A stretch of DNA of 64,000 bases from JAGQKC01 sp965223675 (lineage in GTDB: Bacteria > Nitrospirota > Nitrospiria > Nitrospirales > UBA8639). The translations under genes were made by a program, and so were the position numbers. Shown piece by piece: positions 60,205 through 64,000 of the stretch (the stretch's first letter is position 1; the number at the start of each line of letters is the position of its first letter). The stretch lies in NCBI GenBank assembly GCA_965223675.1, contig OZ245013.1:4216001-4280000 (forward strand), written 5' to 3'. The notes under the pieces are model-generated. The model did not search any database. It was given only the letters and a program-made list of their open reading frames with translations, and was not told the origin of the DNA.

Positions 60205-61299
60205 ATGATTCTCTTAAATCCCGGTCCCGTGAATGTTTCTGAGCGAGTGCGCCGCGCCCTGCTTGAGCCAGATATTTGTCATCGTGAGTCTGAATGTTCG
60301 GAACTGCTAGCCGATATTCGTCAGAAAGTACTTCAAATTTTTGTCTCAGGTCATGAATCGGATTATACGGCTATTTTGTTGACTGGTTCCGGAACTGCAG
60401 CCGTGGAGGCTGCGCTGTTATCGAGCTTGCCTCAGGGCAAGCGCATCATGGTTATTAATAATGGAGTCTATGGTCAACGGTTATGGGATATGGCGAGCAC
60501 GCAACGGCTAGGGGCTGTGGAATTTCGTCTCAAGTGGGGCGAAGCTCCTGACCCCGATAAAGTCCTGTTGGCATTACGACAGCATAAGGAAGTCCACACG
60601 GTCGCGATGGTGCATCATGAAACCACGCTGGGTTTCATGAACCCTGCTGAAAAAATCGGAGAAATTGTCGATGCCCAAAATCGTGTATTTTTATTGGATT
60701 CAGTGAGTGGCCTTGGTGGCGAGGCGTTAGATATTGCGACCCCTCATATGTACATGGTGGCGAGTGCTGGTCAGAAATGTATACAGGGATTTCCAGGTGT
60801 CGGATTTGTGATCGTTCGAAAAGGGTTTATGGAACGCATCATGAAATATCCAAAGCGAAATTGGTATTTGAATCTGGCTAATTATTATGAAGAACAAGAA
60901 CGGGGAAGTATTCCGTTCACCCCGGCGGTACAAGTGTATTATGCTTTTCGTGAGGCGCTCAATGAATTAATCGACGAAGGGGTTGAGGCTCGATGCGCTC
61001 GTTTTCGAGCCTATGCCACGACCATTCGAGAGCGAATGGCGTCACTTGGTATTAAGGCGGTGCTTCCACCTGAACATCAATCGAATACCTTAACCGCTTT
61101 TTATCTCCCCGAACATGTTTCATATTCCACGCTTCACGATCAGTTAAAGCAAGAAGGCTATGTTATTTATGCAGGGCAAGGGCAAATGGAGTCCAAGATT
61201 TTTCGCGTGGCGAATATTGGTGCTTTGTCAGATAAGGATATTACAGGGTTTCTTGATGCCTTTGAGGCGGTGATGAGGAAAAACGGAGCGTCTTCATGA
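60205..61299 (+). CDS. 2-Aminoethylphosphonate-pyruvate transaminase-like protein
   Basis: The 364 aa class V (PhnW-type) aminotransferase starts MILLNPGPVNVSERVRRALL and has PDICHRESEC near residue 30, the PhnW-family N-terminal pattern. The PLP Lys is in VASAGQKCIQGFPGVGFV (near residue 193), preceded by the Asp in VFLLDSVSGLGGEAL. In synthesis direction it converts phosphonoacetaldehyde to 2-aminoethylphosphonate, with alanine as donor. The neighbouring decarboxylase supplies the aldehyde, which fits. Taurine or other aminoalkyl donors are possible alternatives. Overlaps the next gene by 4 nt. Confidence 0.82.
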   Translation: MILLNPGPVNVSERVRRALLEPDICHRESECSELLADIRQKVLQIFVSGHESDYTAILLTGSGTAAVEAALLSSLPQGKRIMVINNGVYGQRLWDMASTQRLGAVEFRLKWGEAPDPDKVLLALRQHKEVHTVAMVHHETTLGFMNPAEKIGEIVDAQNRVFLLDSVSGLGGEALDIATPHMYMVASAGQKCIQGFPGVGFVIVRKGFMERIMKYPKRNWYLNLANYYEEQERGSIPFTPAVQVYYAFREALNELIDEGVEARCARFRAYATTIRERMASLGIKAVLPPEHQSNTLTAFYLPEHVSYSTLHDQLKQEGYVIYAGQGQMESKIFRVANIGALSDKDITGFLDAFEAVMRKNGASS

Positions 61300-62030
61300 A
61301 GGCCATTCTCTTAGCGGCCGGGGTGGGGAAACGATTGGGTGATGTGGCCCAAGGGCGTCCTAAATGCCTGATTGAAATTGGGGGCCAATCTCTCTTGTCT
61401 CGGCATCTGCAGAATTTTATCCTTGTTGGCATTCAGCATGTTGTGATTGTCGTGGGGTTCGAACAAGAGCAGATTCGAGGAGCAGTTGCCGCCTGTAGGT
61501 TTCCTGGTATTGTTCAGTTTGTGGTAAATGACCAATATTCCCGAGGCAGTATTACCTCATTGTGGGAGGCTAGGTCTCAAATTGATGATGATGTCGTGAT
61601 TATGGATGCGGATGTATTGTATCATCCAGATATCCTTCAGCGACTCGTGCAATCTTCTTGGCCCAATGCCTTGCTGGTGGATGAAACAGTGTCTCAGCAA
61701 ACTGAAGAATGTATGGTGGCGATTCAGAATGGACGGGTGACGAGCCTGAGTAAGACGCTTCCCGAGCAGTATGATTTATCCGGGGAAGGCGTGGGCTTTT
61801 TGAAGGTCAGTCAAGCTGATGGGATAACCCTGATTCAGTCTGTGCGAGGGCCTATTGAAGCCGGACAACTCGATATGGAATATGAAGATGCTCTGAAAGG
61901 GTTTTTTGGCAACGTGGTCGTCGGTTATGAACGGATTGGTGGTTTACCCTGGGTGGAAATAGATTTTCCAGAAGATGTCCGACGTGCAGAGGATAAAGTC
62001 CTTCCGGCCTTTTCATTATGTGAGAAGTAA
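61296..62030 (+). CDS. LicC/PntC-like nucleotidyltransferase
   Basis: The 244 aa protein has the nucleotidyltransferase start MKAILLAAGVGKRLGDVAQG, then RPKCLIEIGGQSLLSRHLQN, and the metal site DDDVVIMDADVLYHPD with a nearby SRGSITSLWEAR. This pattern is closest to LicC (CTP:phosphocholine) and to PntC, which activates 2-aminoethylphosphonate as CMP-AEP. The 4 nt overlap with the transaminase argues for a shared pathway. I infer CTP:2-aminoethylphosphonate cytidylyltransferase; a sugar-phosphate or inositol-phosphate substrate is the main alternative. Confidence 0.75.
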   Translation: MKAILLAAGVGKRLGDVAQGRPKCLIEIGGQSLLSRHLQNFILVGIQHVVIVVGFEQEQIRGAVAACRFPGIVQFVVNDQYSRGSITSLWEARSQIDDDVVIMDADVLYHPDILQRLVQSSWPNALLVDETVSQQTEECMVAIQNGRVTSLSKTLPEQYDLSGEGVGFLKVSQADGITLIQSVRGPIEAGQLDMEYEDALKGFFGNVVVGYERIGGLPWVEIDFPEDVRRAEDKVLPAFSLCEK

Positions 62031-62138
62031 GTTGTGCGGAGACATAAGCATGGGGGTTGGTGCAGTGAGGTTGTCTGATTCAACCATTGCACGACAATTA
62101 CATCTATAGAATACGAATCTCAAGACCTGTTGACCTCA

Positions 62139-63611
62139 ATGGACGGAACACTCAATAAACCGGCTACAAGTGTTATCGATACCGCGATTTTGCTCGCTTC
62201 TTCTGGGGTATTTACCTTAGATCAATCCCGCAAAGCTGGGGAGGCCAGCGCGTTGACAAATGTTGGTGGGATCACCCTATTTCAAAGGGCCGTCCTAACA
62301 TTACAGCGTGCGGGGATTTCTCAAATTTGGGTATTGGCCGGCGATGAAGAAAAAAAGCTGCGGGAACTCATTCAAGGAGATAATCGCATTCAAGCGGCTA
62401 TTCGCTGGTTGCCGGTGCGAGAGTTTCCTCCGACGGATTCTCAGACATGGGAAGCCTTGGCTGGTGAAGTCAAAGGTTCGTGTTTAATCATAGGATGTCA
62501 TGCCGTCTTTTCGCCATCGTTAATCCAATCGTTACGCATAGTTGGTTCAGATGGTCGGGTCTTAGTCGTCGTGAGACAGTCAGCAGAACATCGCTATACT
62601 GGCAACCCTGGAGTGGTGTTTCAAGAAGAAGCTGACCACAGTGCCTTAAGTACAACGGTTGTTTTTCACGACCATCTCCAGGGTGAGGGCGAGCGATCCC
62701 CTAACACCTCCCCCGCGGCTGCATCGTTTGTGGCAGAAGATCTCGTCGTGTTGCCGTCTCGGTTACTTGGTGTTTCCGGTGTCTTGCAGACCCGTGGCTG
62801 TAATCCTATACGTTTAGCCTTGGAGCAAGCGTCGATTGAGGGAATCATTCAACCGATTCCAACTGCCTCCTATCAATTTCATGATGTTCGAGGTCCCAAA
62901 GGTGTTCAGTTAGCCGAGCAGAGCCTATACCAATCTCTTCAGTCATTAAAGGGAGGGATGGATGGTATCGTTGATCGCTACGTCAATCGCAAGCTGTCTG
63001 GCATCTTTACGCGGTGTTTCTTAAAGTTTGGATTGTCGCCCAATATGATTACCATGGTTTCCATGCTCTTTGGATTAGTGGCTGCTGGGTTTTTCGCCTT
63101 GGGGTCCTATCAATTTGGCATTATTGGTGCGTTACTCTTTCAATTGTCGGTGATCATTGATTGTTGCGATGGAGAAGTGGCCCGCCTAACCTTTACCGAA
63201 TCACGCTTTGGCCAGGAATTAGACATTTGGGCAGATAATGTTGTTCATATGGCAATCTTTGCAGGCATAGCTTCTGGAGCGTATTTGCACGGAACATGGG
63301 AAGGGACGAGTCTTCCTCTTGTGTTAGGCATGAGCGCGGTTGTGGCGAATATGATTTCATTGTGGCTTGTCAATCGTGCCCGTTATCTTCGTGCTCGACC
63401 GCGAGAAATGCGACGGTTAGGTGAATCGACCCGAGCACGGATGGAATTTATGTTGGGGAATGTGACCAACCGAGATTTTTCAGTCGTTGTGCTTCTCTTT
63501 GCATGTTTAGATGTCCTTGGCTGGTTTTTGTGGATAGCGGTGATAGGATCTTGGGTCTTTATTGCCTCCATGGGCTGGATTCTTCGCCATTCCCTTCTCC
63601 CTCGTGCTTAA
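62139..63611 (+). CDS. CDP-alcohol phosphatidyltransferase fused to a degenerate nucleotidyltransferase domain
   Basis: The protein of about 490 aa has a soluble N-terminal half (1-270) like a nucleotidyltransferase (TDVAILLASSG-type start, here VIDTAILLASSGVFTL). The LAAGxGxR loop is degraded, so it may not be active. The membrane C-terminal half has about six helices. The CDP-alcohol motif is complete: DCCDGEVARLTFTESRFG then QELDIWAD, i.e. D-x2-DG-x2-AR-x8-G-x3-D-x3-D. The architecture resembles the archaeal/Thermotogae inositol-phosphate cytidylyltransferase/di-inositol-phosphate synthase. It would transfer a CMP-activated alcohol, perhaps aminoethylphosphonate, onto a lipid. ATG 62139 chosen. 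Confidence 0.78.
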   Translation: MDGTLNKPATSVIDTAILLASSGVFTLDQSRKAGEASALTNVGGITLFQRAVLTLQRAGISQIWVLAGDEEKKLRELIQGDNRIQAAIRWLPVREFPPTDSQTWEALAGEVKGSCLIIGCHAVFSPSLIQSLRIVGSDGRVLVVVRQSAEHRYTGNPGVVFQEEADHSALSTTVVFHDHLQGEGERSPNTSPAAASFVAEDLVVLPSRLLGVSGVLQTRGCNPIRLALEQASIEGIIQPIPTASYQFHDVRGPKGVQLAEQSLYQSLQSLKGGMDGIVDRYVNRKLSGIFTRCFLKFGLSPNMITMVSMLFGLVAAGFFALGSYQFGIIGALLFQLSVIIDCCDGEVARLTFTESRFGQELDIWADNVVHMAIFAGIASGAYLHGTWEGTSLPLVLGMSAVVANMISLWLVNRARYLRARPREMRRLGESTRARMEFMLGNVTNRDFSVVVLLFACLDVLGWFLWIAVIGSWVFIASMGWILRHSLLPRA

Positions 63612-64000
63612 ACTTATCTTTCTGGTTTTTGGCTTATTGGCCTTGGCTGTGCTTATCTGGCATATCGGGCCAACTTCCATCGTACAAACGGCTTCACAAT
63701 TAGGGCCTGTCGCGCTTGGAGTCATCTTCCTCCCTATGGTTTTCGTTTATGGTGTTGAGGCTCTCGGGTGGCGCATGACTCTCGGATCGCATGCACAGCG
63801 TGTGGGGTTTGCTCAACTGTTTGCGATTCGAATGGCCGGCGAGACCGTCAATGTCACGACGCCATCAGCGTATGTCGGAGGAGAACCACTGAAAGCCTAT
63901 CTTCTCAAGCCATACGGTGTTCCGTTTGTCGAAGGACTGGCATCGGTGGTGACAGCCAAAACCACCATGACCATCGCACAGATCCTCTTTATTCTGTTAG
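63604..64000 (+). CDS. UPF0104/lysylphosphatidylglycerol-synthase-TM-like membrane protein, 5' part only
   Basis: GTG 63604 overlaps the previous stop by 8 nt. The visible 132 residues form about four helices (LIFLVFGLLALAVLIWHIGP and PVALGVIFLPMVFVYGVEAL) and contain RMAGETVNVTTPSAYVGGEP, the signature of the LPG_synthase_TM/UPF0104 flippase-like family. The gene runs off the window. Such proteins move or anchor polar lipids and glycans, which fits the preceding lipid-headgroup gene. Confidence 0.8.
   Translation, partial: MLKLIFLVFGLLALAVLIWHIGPTSIVQTASQLGPVALGVIFLPMVFVYGVEALGWRMTLGSHAQRVGFAQLFAIRMAGETVNVTTPSAYVGGEPLKAYLLKPYGVPFVEGLASVVTAKTTMTIAQILFILL

Overview
The window looks like a core-genome segment of a Gram-negative, diderm bacterium with roughly 47-50% GC, most likely a member of Nitrospirota close to Nitrospira. 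This is an inference from the overall character of the proteins and from the repeat types, not from a marker-gene placement. Lipoproteins, Na+-NQR, an outer-membrane-type lipid/flippase gene set and a two-subunit thiamine-diphosphate decarboxylase all fit. Na+-NQR points to a sodium-using (marine, brackish or alkaline) lineage.

Region 1 (1-13.5 kb, all + strand) is a dense housekeeping run: hemC (cut by the window edge), a fused cobA-hemD, a CBS-pair protein, hemB, ribF, tilS, hpt, ftsH, folP, glmM and comEC. Several genes overlap by ATGA junctions. Region 2 (13.6-20.7 kb) is mixed: a very long thioredoxin-domain/aldo-keto reductase fusion, a small cytochrome c, a J-domain protein, an ArsC/Spx-like protein, a zinc-ribbon protein of unknown function and nadK. 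Region 3 (21.1-30.6 kb) is again housekeeping: clpC with a strong terminator, a highly structured intergenic region, tsaD, hflX, nth, yicC, gmk, rpoZ and coaBC.

Region 4 (31.0-38.8 kb) is a complete Na+-translocating NADH:quinone oxidoreductase module nqrABCDEF. It is followed by its two maturation factors, the flavin transferase ApbE and the iron-site factor NqrM, and by a CBS-pair protein. Region 5 (38.8-48.8 kb) is accessory. It holds relics of an IS630/Tc1-like element and MITEs (one nested in another), a tRNA-Ser(CGA) with partial copies of its 3' half, diverged tandem repeats, a hydrolase gene flanked by matching hairpins, and a ParDE-type toxin-antitoxin pair. Interspersed are tadA, a SprT-like protein, a TPR protein, a cation exchanger and a glycerate dehydrogenase.

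Region 6 (48.8-58.7 kb) contains a cysteine-free HesB/IscA-like protein, an RlmL-type methyltransferase, a response regulator, a CBS protein, a cobalamin-type radical SAM protein, a parvulin, a TauE/SafE permease, an inositol-phosphatase family protein, a DUF2835 protein, a YqaA-type membrane protein, a DegT aminotransferase and queF.

Region 7 (58.8 kb to the end) is the most interesting part. A clear promoter drives a gene set that reads as a phosphonate-to-lipid pathway: two-subunit phosphonopyruvate decarboxylase, 2-aminoethylphosphonate transaminase, a LicC/PntC-like nucleotidyltransferase, a CDP-alcohol phosphatidyltransferase fused to a degenerate nucleotidyltransferase domain, and a flippase-like membrane protein that runs off the window. 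The sequence suggests synthesis of 2-aminoethylphosphonate, its CMP activation and transfer to a lipid or polyol. No PEP mutase lies in the window, so the first step must be encoded elsewhere or the substrate may differ.
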